DNA of 64,000 nucleotides from Planctomycetes bacterium ADurb.Bin069 (GTDB lineage: Bacteria; Planctomycetota; UBA8108; UBA8890; UBA8898). The DNA lies in assembly GCA_002070955.1 (NCBI GenBank), contig MWEK01000018.1, positions 22,533-86,532 on the forward strand, read 5' to 3'. The position numbers and the translations under genes were made by a program. This document shows, one piece after another, positions 33,921 to 42,400 of the stretch (its first letter is position 1; every line of letters starts with the position of its first letter). The notes under the pieces are model-generated. The model had not been told where the DNA came from, made no database searches, and saw only the letters and a list, made by a program, of their open reading frames with translations.

Positions 33921-35209
33921 CGGCGGCGGGGGCGGTCGCCCGGCGCGACGGCGTGGCGCGCCCGCTCGGGGCGGCCGCGGTCGAAGCCGTGGGGCGGCGG
34001 GGTGTGCCAGCGCGCCAACTCTTCGTAGAGGCCGGCGAAATGCCCCGTCGGGTGTTGCGCCGTGCTTTCGCAGATCTCCCAGAACTCGAGGGCCTCGCGG
34101 GCGTAGGCCTTGCCGCGCAAGCCTTGGGGAAGCCCCTTGTCCGGCGCCGCCGCGCCGAGCCGGCGCGCGGCCATGATGATCTCGACCATGCGGCTGGAGG
34201 CTTGCAGCGAGAGGCGGAACTTGGCTCTGAGCGTCTTGATGTTGCGGTACACGGTCCTTCCGAGGTCGGCGCCGGGGCGGGTGCGGGGAGCGCCCGACTC
34301 CGGCGGCACGATCAGCGTGTGCCAGAGCACCGTCATCAGCACGGCGTTGGACAGTTCTCTTCCCTGGGAGACAAGGGTGTCGAGGGTCCGCAGGCGCGAC
34401 CAGAGGGGATGCGCGGGTTCGGCGGCGAGCTGCGCCGCGAGCTCCGGGAAGAGATAGGCCATGAGCCCGGTTTGCAGCATCAGCCCCATGAAAGGCTCGG
34501 AGGCCCCGCCGCGAAGATCGCGGAAGATTTCTTCCGCGATGCGGCTCTCGTTCACCCGGAGGATCAGCTCGCGGTTGCGCAGCACCGCCTCGTAGGTCCG
34601 GGGGTCGATGGTGAATCCCAGGCGCGCGGCTTGCCTCAGGACGCGGATCATCCGCGCCGGGTCCTCCCGGAAGCTGTCGTCGGGCGGCGCGATGGTGCGG
34701 ACAACGCCGTCGCGGAGATCCTGGACGCCGCCGACATAATCCAGGATCGAAAACGTGGCGATGTCGTAGAAGAGGCCGTTGATGGTGAGGTCGCGCCGCC
34801 TGGCGTCGTCCTCCGGCGTGCCGAAGCTGTTGTCGCTGAGAATCAGGCCGTTCTCCTCGCGCTCCGCGAACTCGGGCCGGCAGCGGAACGTGCTGACCTC
34901 CACCGTGACGCCGCCGGGGAACACGACGTGCACGAGGCGGAAGCGGCGGCCGATGACGCGGCAGTTGCGGAAGATCTTGCGCATGCGGTTGGGCCGCGCA
35001 TCGGTGGCGATGTCGAAATCCTTGGGGCGCCGCTGGAGGAACAGATCCCGGACGCCGCCGCCCACCAGGTAGGCGCGAAAGCCGAGGCGATGCAGCCGAT
35101 AGAGCACCTTGAGGGCCTCGGGGGCGATGTCGCGCCGAGAGATAGGGTGCTCGCTGCGTCTGAGGATGCGGAGACTGGGCGGGTGTTCCTGAGTGCTCAC
35201 CTGGTCCAC
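33911..35209 (-). CDS. pcnB: PcnB-type poly(A) polymerase / tRNA nucleotidyltransferase family protein
   Basis: 432 residues. The class II nucleotidyltransferase head carries FRAYLVGGGVRDLFLQRRPKDFDIATDA (about 45-72), with the flexible GGGxRD loop and metal-binding DFD. RRRDLTINGLFYD (RRDxTIN) and DPARMIRVLRQAARLGF are the family's B and C motifs. The C-terminal region (GRTVYRNIKTLRAKFRLSLQ) and the long basic tail RHAVAPGDRPRRRRR fit the poly(A) polymerase branch rather than CCA-adding enzymes. That is a moderate inference, and the encoded CCA of both tRNAs here does not contradict it. Start GTG at 35209, with another GTG three codons later. Neither has a good SD. Confidence 0.85.
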   Translation of the reverse strand: MDQVSTQEHPPSLRILRRSEHPISRRDIAPEALKVLYRLHRLGFRAYLVGGGVRDLFLQRRPKDFDIATDARPNRMRKIFRNCRVIGRRFRLVHVVFPGGVTVEVSTFRCRPEFAEREENGLILSDNSFGTPEDDARRRDLTINGLFYDIATFSILDYVGGVQDLRDGVVRTIAPPDDSFREDPARMIRVLRQAARLGFTIDPRTYEAVLRNRELILRVNESRIAEEIFRDLRGGASEPFMGLMLQTGLMAYLFPELAAQLAAEPAHPLWSRLRTLDTLVSQGRELSNAVLMTVLWHTLIVPPESGAPRTRPGADLGRTVYRNIKTLRAKFRLSLQASSRMVEIIMAARRLGAAAPDKGLPQGLRGKAYAREALEFWEICESTAQHPTGHFAGLYEELARWHTPPPHGFDRGRPERARHAVAPGDRPRRRRR

Positions 35210-35538
35210 GAGCGCGGCGCGGCAATGGCTATTCTCGGAACCGCCGGCATGCCGGCGCGCGTGAAGAGCCGTTTCCTCCGGCGATCGCCGGGTATTGTGC
35301 GCACGATCGGTCTTCTGCGGTTATCGGTCCATTGGCCCCGGGCCGCACTGAAGGGCTTCGGCCGCCGCGCAGCCCCGCGCCAAGCAAGGGCGACTATACC
35401 ACGATTGTCGGGGCGGCTCAAGGCCGCGGCGCGGGGGACGCCGGCGGGGCGGGTTCGCCGCCTCGGGAAGACCATCATAGACTTGATTCAGGAGGCTATC
35501 GATCCGGGACGCTCGGCTAGCGAAGGGAGTGAACGGCC
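35210..35538. other. 329-base divergent intergenic region without a gene
   Basis: Lies between pcnB (minus) and the receiver protein (plus). It contains the heptamer ATCGGTC twice (near 35304 and 35324) and a weak promoter-like pair toward the receiver gene (35454-35483). No open frame with a ribosome site or family signature is visible, nor any strong hairpin with a T-tract. Confidence 0.5.
35454..35483 (+). promoter_or_regulatory. Weak candidate promoter of the receiver protein gene
   Basis: TTCGCC (35454-35459), 18-base spacer, TAGACT (35478-35483), about 55 bases before the ATG. Confidence 0.3.
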
Positions 35539-35967
35539 ATGGCGCACATTCTAGTGGTTGAAGACGATCCCAACAACGCCTTCGTGTTCGATGCGGTCCT
35601 GAAGCGCATCGGCAATTTCGAGGTCACCGTCTCAGAGAACGTGGAAGAGATCCTGTCTCTGTGCGAGGCGGGCAAGATCGACCTGGTTCTCATGGATGTT
35701 TCGCTCAGGCAGAGCTTCTACCGGGGCGCCAAGGTCGACGGCCTGGACATCACGCGCCTCCTGAAGAACCTTCCGTCCTGCGCGGATATACCCGTGCTGC
35801 TCGCCACGGCGCACGTCATGCAGGGGGACACGGAACGTTTCTTGACGGCCAGCAGCGCGGATGGCCTGGTGACCAAGCCGATCCTCGACCACCACGGGTT
35901 CGTCCGGAGAATCCGAGAGCTGATCGAGCACAGCCGGGAGGCGCAGAAAGAAGCGGAACCGGCCTGA
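35539..35967 (+). CDS. Stand-alone response regulator receiver domain
   Basis: 142 residues, CheY-like. The acidic pocket is E8-D9-D10 in HILVVEDDP and the phosphoacceptor is D53 in DLVLMDVS. The loop after it has an insertion (LRQSFYRGAKVDG) seen in some hybrid-type receivers. VLLATAHVM supplies the conserved Thr position and GLVTKPI the Lys. There is no output domain, so it must act through partners such as kinases or motors. No histidine kinase is in the window. GAAGGGAG lies upstream of the ATG. tRNA-Glu follows 76 bases later with its own promoter. Confidence 0.92.
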   Translation: MAHILVVEDDPNNAFVFDAVLKRIGNFEVTVSENVEEILSLCEAGKIDLVLMDVSLRQSFYRGAKVDGLDITRLLKNLPSCADIPVLLATAHVMQGDTERFLTASSADGLVTKPILDHHGFVRRIRELIEHSREAQKEAEPA

Positions 35968-36001
35968 GGAGCCGCGCCGGGCCGCGACGGTCATTTGAGG
36001 A

Positions 36002-36030
36002 TTGAATCCCCCGCGGGCATGGGTTATAGT
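36002..36030 (+). promoter_or_regulatory. Promoter of tRNA-Glu
   Basis: TTGAAT (36002-36007), 17-base spacer, TATAGT (36025-36030). Predicted start about 7 bases before the mature tRNA. Confidence 0.75.
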
Positions 36031-36043
36031 GGCCCTCTGCCAC

Positions 36044-36120
36044 GGCCCCATCGTCTAGTCCGGTTAGGACGCAGGGCTCTCATCCCTGAAGCAGGAGTTC
36101 AAATCTCCTTGGGGTCACCA
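36044..36120 (+). tRNA. tRNA-Glu (anticodon CTC), CCA encoded
   Basis: 77 bases. Acceptor GGCCCCA pairs with TGGGGTC (one G-T), with discriminator A and CCA encoded. The anticodon stem CAGGG/CCCTG encloses loop CTCTCAT, giving anticodon CTC (GAG codons) with the normal T33. The T arm is CAGGAGTTCAAATCTCC in part (AGGAG/CTCCT). The sequence closely resembles typical bacterial tRNA-Glu. Confidence 0.95.
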
Positions 36121-36128
36121 GAGGAACG

Positions 36129-36156
36129 AGGCTGCGGAGTCGCAGCCTTTTTTTTT
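36129..36156 (+). terminator. Rho-independent terminator after tRNA-Glu
   Basis: AGGCTGCG (36129-36136), loop GAGT, CGCAGCCT (36141-36148), then a run of nine T (36148-36156). Confidence 0.92.
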
Positions 36157-36196
36157 CGGCTTGCAGCGCCGGATCGAGGGAGGCGTAAGCCGGCGA

Positions 36197-37336
36197 TCAC
36201 GACGCCGCCGGCGGGAGATCCGGCGGGGGCGTGTTCGGCGGCTCGTCCGCCGGTTTCTCCTCCGGCGCCGCCGCCGGAGGTTCGCCCGGAGCGGCGGATG
36301 CCCCGTCCTGCTCGTCGTCCTCAAGCTCCAGGAGATCCTCCTCGTCCTTGATCTTGTGGAGAACGACGTAGCCGATCGTATTGCCCGAGGTCAGGACGGC
36401 CATGCCGTAGCACGCAACGACGATGAATCCCGCCGCTGCCGCCACGGCCGCCAGCACGCCGCCCCAGAATCCGAGCCAGCCGGAGGCCTCGCTCTGGGCG
36501 GTGAAGTCCAGCGAAGGAAGAAACCACGCGGCGAGGAACTCCGCCGCCTTGGCCTTGACCGTGAGGTAGTCGGCGCCCATGCCTGCCGAGAGAATTGCAT
36601 TCATGACGCAAAAGGCCGCTTTGACCAGGGCGCCGAGGACGGCGACGGACACCGCCGCGGCGGCGAAGATCACGAACTGATACCAGACCATGCGGCCGAG
36701 CTGGCTGAAGGTGATGGAGAAGGTTTCGGTGATGACCTCGAAAAAATCGCCCTTGACCGTGGCGACGACCGCCGGCGCCAGCACAATCGAGAAGAGCAGA
36801 ACCAAGGCGAGGACAACCATGAAGAAGGCCACCCCGAGCCAAACGGGGCTCAAGCCGACGGCGATCATGACGCCGATGCCGGGAATCCGCCCGAGGAGGC
36901 CGACGATGAGGCCGCACAGGGCGATGCCCGCGATGACCGCGAAGATCCCCAGGGGTCCCAACAGGGCGCTCTTGAGGTGCTTGAACGCGAAGGCGTACAG
37001 CTCGCGGTAGATGAAAAACGTTTCGCCCCTGAGCTCGAGGTACGCGGCGCGCGCCACGGCCGTCCCGGCGAAAAGCGCGGCGGCGAGGAGCCCCGCCAGC
37101 CCGACCAGCCAAAGGAGCCAGCTCAGGACGCCGGCGCCCTGAGCGGCGGCTATGCAGGGCAGGAGGCCCTGCCCCGCCTCCCGGCCCGCGGCCTTGAGGG
37201 CCAAGAAAGTGCAGAGGCCGTAGAAGCAGAACCCGGCCAGCAGAGGGGGGAACTCCACCCAAATCTTCTGAAGGCTCAACGCCATGCGCGGCGCTTTGAG
37301 TAGATCGACCCAGTCGTAGCGCAGTTCCTCTTTCAT
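36197..37336 (-). CDS. Polytopic membrane protein, function unknown
   Basis: 379 residues with about seven hydrophobic helices: about 32-48, 65-92 (LSWLLWLVGLAGLLAAALFAG), 124-146, 152-190 (two), 212-232 and 290-315. The N-terminus MKEELRYDWVDLLKAPRMALS is amphipathic, and the C-terminal 50 residues are acidic then Pro/Ala-rich (ELEDDEQDG ... PPPDLPPAAS). No catalytic motif is recognised. GGAGAAAGG lies before the ATG, with a promoter at 37372-37400. A monocistronic unit facing the tRNA-Glu terminator. Confidence 0.8.
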   Translation of the reverse strand: MKEELRYDWVDLLKAPRMALSLQKIWVEFPPLLAGFCFYGLCTFLALKAAGREAGQGLLPCIAAAQGAGVLSWLLWLVGLAGLLAAALFAGTAVARAAYLELRGETFFIYRELYAFAFKHLKSALLGPLGIFAVIAGIALCGLIVGLLGRIPGIGVMIAVGLSPVWLGVAFFMVVLALVLLFSIVLAPAVVATVKGDFFEVITETFSITFSQLGRMVWYQFVIFAAAAVSVAVLGALVKAAFCVMNAILSAGMGADYLTVKAKAAEFLAAWFLPSLDFTAQSEASGWLGFWGGVLAAVAAAAGFIVVACYGMAVLTSGNTIGYVVLHKIKDEEDLLELEDDEQDGASAAPGEPPAAAPEEKPADEPPNTPPPDLPPAAS

Positions 37337-37371
37337 TGGCCTTTCTCCGAATCGGGCTCCGTCACGCCCAC

Positions 37372-37400
37372 AGCTTACCCACGCGCCTCGCCGTTGGCAA
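37372..37400 (-). promoter_or_regulatory. Candidate promoter of the polytopic membrane protein gene
   Basis: Minus strand TTGCCA (37395-37400), 17-base spacer, TAAGCT (37372-37377), identical -10 to the one at 12061. Confidence 0.5.
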
Positions 37401-37503
37401 GACCCGGCGCCCCGGCCGGGCCGGCGGACGGGCTGCGGCCGCGGCGGTTGCCCTTGTTATCGGTGCGCGGGCCCACGGGGCTCGAGAGGCAGGGGATCGG
37501 CGC

Positions 37504-38628
37504 TCAGAACACCGCGCCCACCAAGTTGACGAGTTGGTTCACCGGGGCGTGCTCCCGCGCATCTTCGACCGCCTCCCGAATTTGGACGATCAGGGCGTGG
37601 AGCTGGTCGTACAACTCGACGTCCGTGATCAGGCGGCCGAGGGTTCCCTTGCCCTGGCTGATGTCGCCGAGAGTCCCGCGCAGCGAGGCGACGATGTCCT
37701 TGATCTGGATGCGTGACGCCGGGTCGGTGAGGAGATAGGCCACGGCGCCGTCGCCCTGCGTGATGGCGGCGACGCTGCCCGCGGCGTCCACCGCCGTGCG
37801 GTAGAGGGCTTCGTCGTTGAAAAGGAGGCCGAGGGTGCCGCGGCCCGCGCGGACGTCGCGGGCCAGCGCCGCGGCGTCGCCGACCATGCCGCGCAGATCC
37901 TTGCCGGCGCCCTCGTCGTGCAGGAGCACTCCCAGCGGCGTTTCGCGCCGCGCCAGCGAGTCCTTGATCTCGGCGATGGAGGCCTTGATGTTGCGCGCCA
38001 GCTCCGCGTCGCTCAGGATCGCCGCAAGGAGGTTCTCCTTTTCGCCCGCCACGGAGGCCTTGAGGTCGGCGACGATCCTGAGGGCATTGTCCCTGAGGCG
38101 GGTATCGTAGACCAGCGCGCCGAGGATGCCCTTGCCGTCCCGGAGGGCGGCGGTGGCGTGGTTGAGGTTGTCGATGGCGCCGGCGATGCCTTCGCGGTTC
38201 TCCGCGAGCACTTTTCCCAATTCGGTGAAGAGGTCGCTCGGGAACTCTCCGGCGAAAGCCGTGCCCTCGGCCGGCTCCGCGGCGCGGCCGGGGTCGATCT
38301 CGAGGTACTTGCCGCCCAGCGGGCTCTTGCTCCGGATGTGGAAGCTGCAATCCCGCCGGAGGCGCGGATCGGCGAACAACACGATTCTGACCGCCACGGC
38401 GCCCTCGTCCAGGTAGTCGACGGCTTGCACCTGGCCGACCTTGACCCCCTTGGCCCTGACCTCCTCGCCCTCCTCCAGTCCGGCGATGTCGGGGAAGGTG
38501 ATGGTGATGGGGGGCAGTCGCGGTCCGACAAGCGCCGAGAAGCCCTTGATGACCACCGTCAGGTAGCCGACGGCGACGATGGCGCCGAGGAAAATCGCGC
38601 CGACCAGGAAGTCACGCCGCATGTGCAT
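37504..38628 (-). CDS. mlaD: MlaD/MCE-domain lipid transport protein
   Basis: 374 residues. Single N-terminal membrane helix (FLVGAIFLGAIVAVGYLTVV), then an MCE domain (about 40-115: ITFPDIAGLEEGEEVRAKGVKVGQVQAV ... SPLGGKYLEIDPG). A long helical region follows with repeated GKGxLGxLxxD-type segments (DGKGILGALVYD, AGRGTLGLLFND, QGKGTLGRLITD), typical of the MCE C-terminal helices that form the lipid tunnel. It is the periplasmic substrate-carrying subunit of an MlaFEDB-like system. The start is set at the ATG with GAGGAGG upstream and overlaps the end of mlaF by 17 bases. The permease MlaE is absent from this cluster. Confidence 0.9.
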   Translation of the reverse strand: MHMRRDFLVGAIFLGAIVAVGYLTVVIKGFSALVGPRLPPITITFPDIAGLEEGEEVRAKGVKVGQVQAVDYLDEGAVAVRIVLFADPRLRRDCSFHIRSKSPLGGKYLEIDPGRAAEPAEGTAFAGEFPSDLFTELGKVLAENREGIAGAIDNLNHATAALRDGKGILGALVYDTRLRDNALRIVADLKASVAGEKENLLAAILSDAELARNIKASIAEIKDSLARRETPLGVLLHDEGAGKDLRGMVGDAAALARDVRAGRGTLGLLFNDEALYRTAVDAAGSVAAITQGDGAVAYLLTDPASRIQIKDIVASLRGTLGDISQGKGTLGRLITDVELYDQLHALIVQIREAVEDAREHAPVNQLVNLVGAVF

Positions 38629-39418
38629 TGTCGTCCTCCTCGCTGGAGCAGCCCCGCGGGCCATCGCCGTTCGTTATCGGCCCCGCGGGGTCCCCGCGGA
38701 TGAACTGCGCGACCACCGGGTCCGCGCATTCCTTGATCTCGTCGGGGGTGCCGACGGCGATGATGCGCCCCTGGTAGAGCATGGCGATGCGGTCGGCGAT
38801 GGAGAAAGCGCTGGCCATGTCGTGAGTGACGACGAGTTGGGTGGCGCCGGTCACCTGCTGCGTGCGCCGGACGAGCTGATTGATGGAGCTCGCCATGACC
38901 GGATCCAAACCACTCGTCGGCTCGTCGTAGAGGATGATCGCGGGGTCCATGACGATGGCGCGCGCGAGTCCGGCGCGCTTCTGCATGCCGCCTGAGATCT
39001 CGGAGGGGTATTTGTCGTGCGCGGGGAGCATCTCCACGATGGCGAGTTTCTGCCGCACGATCTCCGCAATTTCGGAGTCCTGGAGCTCGTGGCGGTGCTC
39101 CCGGAGGGGCAGGGCGACGTTCTCGGCCACCGTGAGCCAGTTCAGGAGCGCGCCGCCCTGGAACAGGTAGCCGATCTTGAGGCGCATGGCCAGGAGCTCC
39201 CGGCGCGAGAGCGTCGCGATGTCGCGCCCGAAGACCCGCACACGCCCCCGGTCGGGAGCCAGCAAGCCGATAATGTGCTTGAGCGTGACGCTCTTGCCCG
39301 TGCCGGAGCGGCCGATGATGACGAGCGTCTCGCCGTCCTCGATGCTGAGCGTCACGCCCGCCAGGACGGGCGCGCCGTTGAAGCTCTTGTGGACATCTTC
39401 CAGAACGATGCGTGCCAT
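38612..39418 (-). CDS. mlaF: MlaF-type ABC transporter ATP-binding protein
   Basis: 268 residues. ATPase of the Mla/MCE retrograde or anterograde phospholipid transporter at the inner membrane. Walker A GRSGTGKSVTLKHIIGLL (about 36), Q-loop LFQGGALLNWLTVAENVALPL, the Mla-characteristic signature SGGMQKRAGLARAI, Walker B IILYDEPTSGLDPV and switch His in VVTHDM. The QKR after SGGM and GALLNW are typical of MlaF/Ttg2A. The C-terminal tail after FIRGDPAGP is short. It lies upstream of mlaD with a 17-base overlap. No permease gene is found between or beside them. Confidence 0.92.
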   Translation of the reverse strand: MARIVLEDVHKSFNGAPVLAGVTLSIEDGETLVIIGRSGTGKSVTLKHIIGLLAPDRGRVRVFGRDIATLSRRELLAMRLKIGYLFQGGALLNWLTVAENVALPLREHRHELQDSEIAEIVRQKLAIVEMLPAHDKYPSEISGGMQKRAGLARAIVMDPAIILYDEPTSGLDPVMASSINQLVRRTQQVTGATQLVVTHDMASAFSIADRIAMLYQGRIIAVGTPDEIKECADPVVAQFIRGDPAGPITNGDGPRGCSSEEDDNAHAA

Positions 39419-39477
39419 TGCTGCCTACCGTATCGGCCGCGCGGCCGTGAGGCGCCGCCAAGTCTCTCCGCGCCGTC

Positions 39478-42400
39478 TTATCGGCTTTCGCGCCGCGGCG
39501 CAACACCGGCGCCGTCCTCGAGGACGATTCGCGGGAAGAAATCCGGAACGTAGCTCTCCCAGACACGGTCACGCGCCGCGCTCATCGCGTGACTCGCGTT
39601 GAGCGACAGCGCCTGGAGCGCGCCCGCGCCGGTGTCGTCGTCCACCACGACCAGGTTGAACCCGAAGGTCGTTCCCGGCGCGGCGGCGCGGGAGACGCCG
39701 TCGAAGCCGAGATCGTCCCAACGCACCGCGCATTCGTAAACGACGCCCGTGTTGTCCTCGCTCACCTTGAGCTTGTAGCGCCCCGTGAGGGGCTTGTCAT
39801 CGGCCCGGTTCGGTTGCGGCGGCTGGACGGTGAGAAAGAGGGTGAACATGCGGTCGCCGCGGGAGGCATACAGTCCGCCGTCGCCCTCCGGGTCGATCTC
39901 GATGATCAGGCAGTCCCCGACCCAGGCCGCGGCCTCGCTGTCGTGAAAGAGCACGATGTTGTCCCGCACGTCAAGGGCGAAGTAGAAGCATTCCGAGTCC
40001 CAGGCGCAGAAGAACTTGGCGGACAGGTCGTTCGGTCCGGACCACGGCGGCACCCCGGCGGAGGGCGATTGCACCGCCATGATTGAGGCCGGCCGGTCGA
40101 GGGTCACGGCCGTCGCGAGGGGCCATTCCTCGTTGAGCACGCCGTCGATCTCGATGCCCGCCGGGGCGGGCGCGCACCTGATCATGGCGCGCCCGGCGCG
40201 CGCGCTTTCCTCCTGCGCCGCCCCCAGAAGCTGCCAGAGGGGTTCCGCCTGGGCGGGCAGCGGCCAGCGGTCCCACAGGATGCCGCTCAGGAATCCGAGC
40301 GCCGCGTGCGGTTCGCCGCCGGTCAGGAGACTGCGGCCGAGGGCAAACTGGGCGGCGAGGTCATGTTCCGCGGCGAGGACGTCGAGGACGAGGGCCTCCT
40401 TGGTGACGCGGGGCCGGTACAGGTCCTGGAATACGAAACGCGCGAGAGCTCCGTCCGCGAGGATGTACAGGGCCTCGTGGTCGGCGCCGTAGTCCCGCAG
40501 CCGGCGTCCGGCGAGGAAGCGCCGCACGGCCGAGAGCCCCTCGGTCTGGATGTTGCCGCGCGCCAGGGATACGGCGAGGACGCGATTCGCCTCGCGATCG
40601 CCGTGCATGACCGACCCGCCGGCGATGATGAGCGGCAGGCCGGCGTCGAAGCTGTCGTAGAGACGCCGCCGCCAGAGCTCCTTGGTCTCGCCCGCCTCGT
40701 GGCGCAGCGCGAGCATGCTGCGCGCCGTGTCGCCGCACAGGACGACCGCGTCGTCCCGCGAAGGCACGACGTCGAGGATGGGCGCGTCGCCGGGGAAGTC
40801 CCTGTGCCAGCGCGTGCCTCCGTGGGCGCGGTCGATGATCTCGAGGCGCCAGCCTTGCGCCGGCGTGCGGCCCCACACGAAGAGCGTCTCCGGCGAGTCG
40901 GGGAAGAAGCGCGCCTCGGCGGGGGCGACATCGTCCAGGCGCCGGCGCCAGCGGACGGCCGCCGCGGTCGTGTCCACCAGGCACAGCTCGCGTCCATAGA
41001 TGGCCAGAGCTTCGCCGGGCCCGGCGGGAATCGGCGGCGCCGAGACCCGCTTGTCGGCCGTTTCCGAGGAGAGCTGCGCGGACAGGCGGCCGGTGTCGGC
41101 ATCGATGATCCAGATCGCGCCGCCGGAGGCGGCAAAGGCGGCCAGCGCGTTCCCGCAGGCGCACAACGGCGCGCGGGCGCGGGACGGGAGGGTGCATTCC
41201 CAAAGCTGCGTTCCCGCGGCATCGAAGGCGCGCAGCGCCGTGCCCGCCAGCGTCGTGAATGTATGGGGACCGAAGTGAACGTCCTGCAGGAAGCTCTCGG
41301 GTTCGTCCGGGGCGGCGAGGGTCAGACGGAAGCGTTCGGGCTCGCCGCGGTGGAACGGCGCGCCCCGGATCTCCCGCGCCCCGGCGATGACCAGGGTGCG
41401 CGCCGGCCCCGCGCCGACGACGGCGGCGGCGAGGGTGCGCGCGGGCGTCTCCACGGCGTACCTGAGAGTGCCGAGCTTCTTGTCGTAGACGCGGAGGAAC
41501 TCCTCGCCGAGGACGCACAGCGCCTCCGGATCTAACTGGGCCGGGAGCAGCCTGAGGGCATCGGGCCGGTCGAAGAGATCGCGCCGGGTGAACCAGTCGA
41601 TCTTGAGCGGGAGCCGCAGGCTGGCCTCGTCATCGACGTCCTGCGCCGGCGGACAGGCCGCGGCGCGCTCTCGGGCCCACGCCGCGGCGTCGACGCGCGC
41701 GCCGCCCGGAAGCGTCAGCGCGGCGCCGGCCGCCCCGGCGGCGAGAGTCTCGTAGGCGGCCCGCGCCTTCGCCGTTTGCCCGGCGCTTTCGTAGATCCGC
41801 CCCAGCAGCGCCAGGGCGTCCGCCGCGAACCTGCCCTCGGGGTAGGCGCGGAGATACTCCGTCAGGATTTCGACGGCCGCCGGTGAGTTCTGGTTGGAGA
41901 GGTAGAGTTCCGCCGCGTCCAGATGCGCCTGCTCGCCGGCGACGGTGAAGGGCCAGGAACGGCGGACGGCGCGCAGCGCGTCGGGGTGCCGGGCCTTCCG
42001 CGCGCTGTGCAGGCGGACCTGGGCCGCCGCGTTGAATTCGGAGCGCAGGACTTCGCGGTCTTCGCGTTTGGCGAGGACGGCGGCGATGCGCTCGGTGAGG
42101 TATGTCGCGGCGTCGGCGCTCAGTCCCCACGCCACGGGCAGGGCGAGGTCTCCTGCGTGGCCGAGGGCGCCGTAGTAGGCGCGCAGCGCCTGCGCCGCAT
42201 CCCCGGCCAGCTCGTGGAACTCGCCTTCCGCCAGGAGCGCGGCCAGGGCTTCCGCCTCGGTGGGCGCGATCTCGGCCCGGGCGCGGCACAGTTGGGTCTT
42301 GGTCGCGATCGGGATATCCATGGCCGTCCAGGCCTCGATGAGGCGGCAGACGTGCGAGCGCTCCGCGAGCTCCCTGGGCGTGCTGAAGGGCGCCGAGAGG

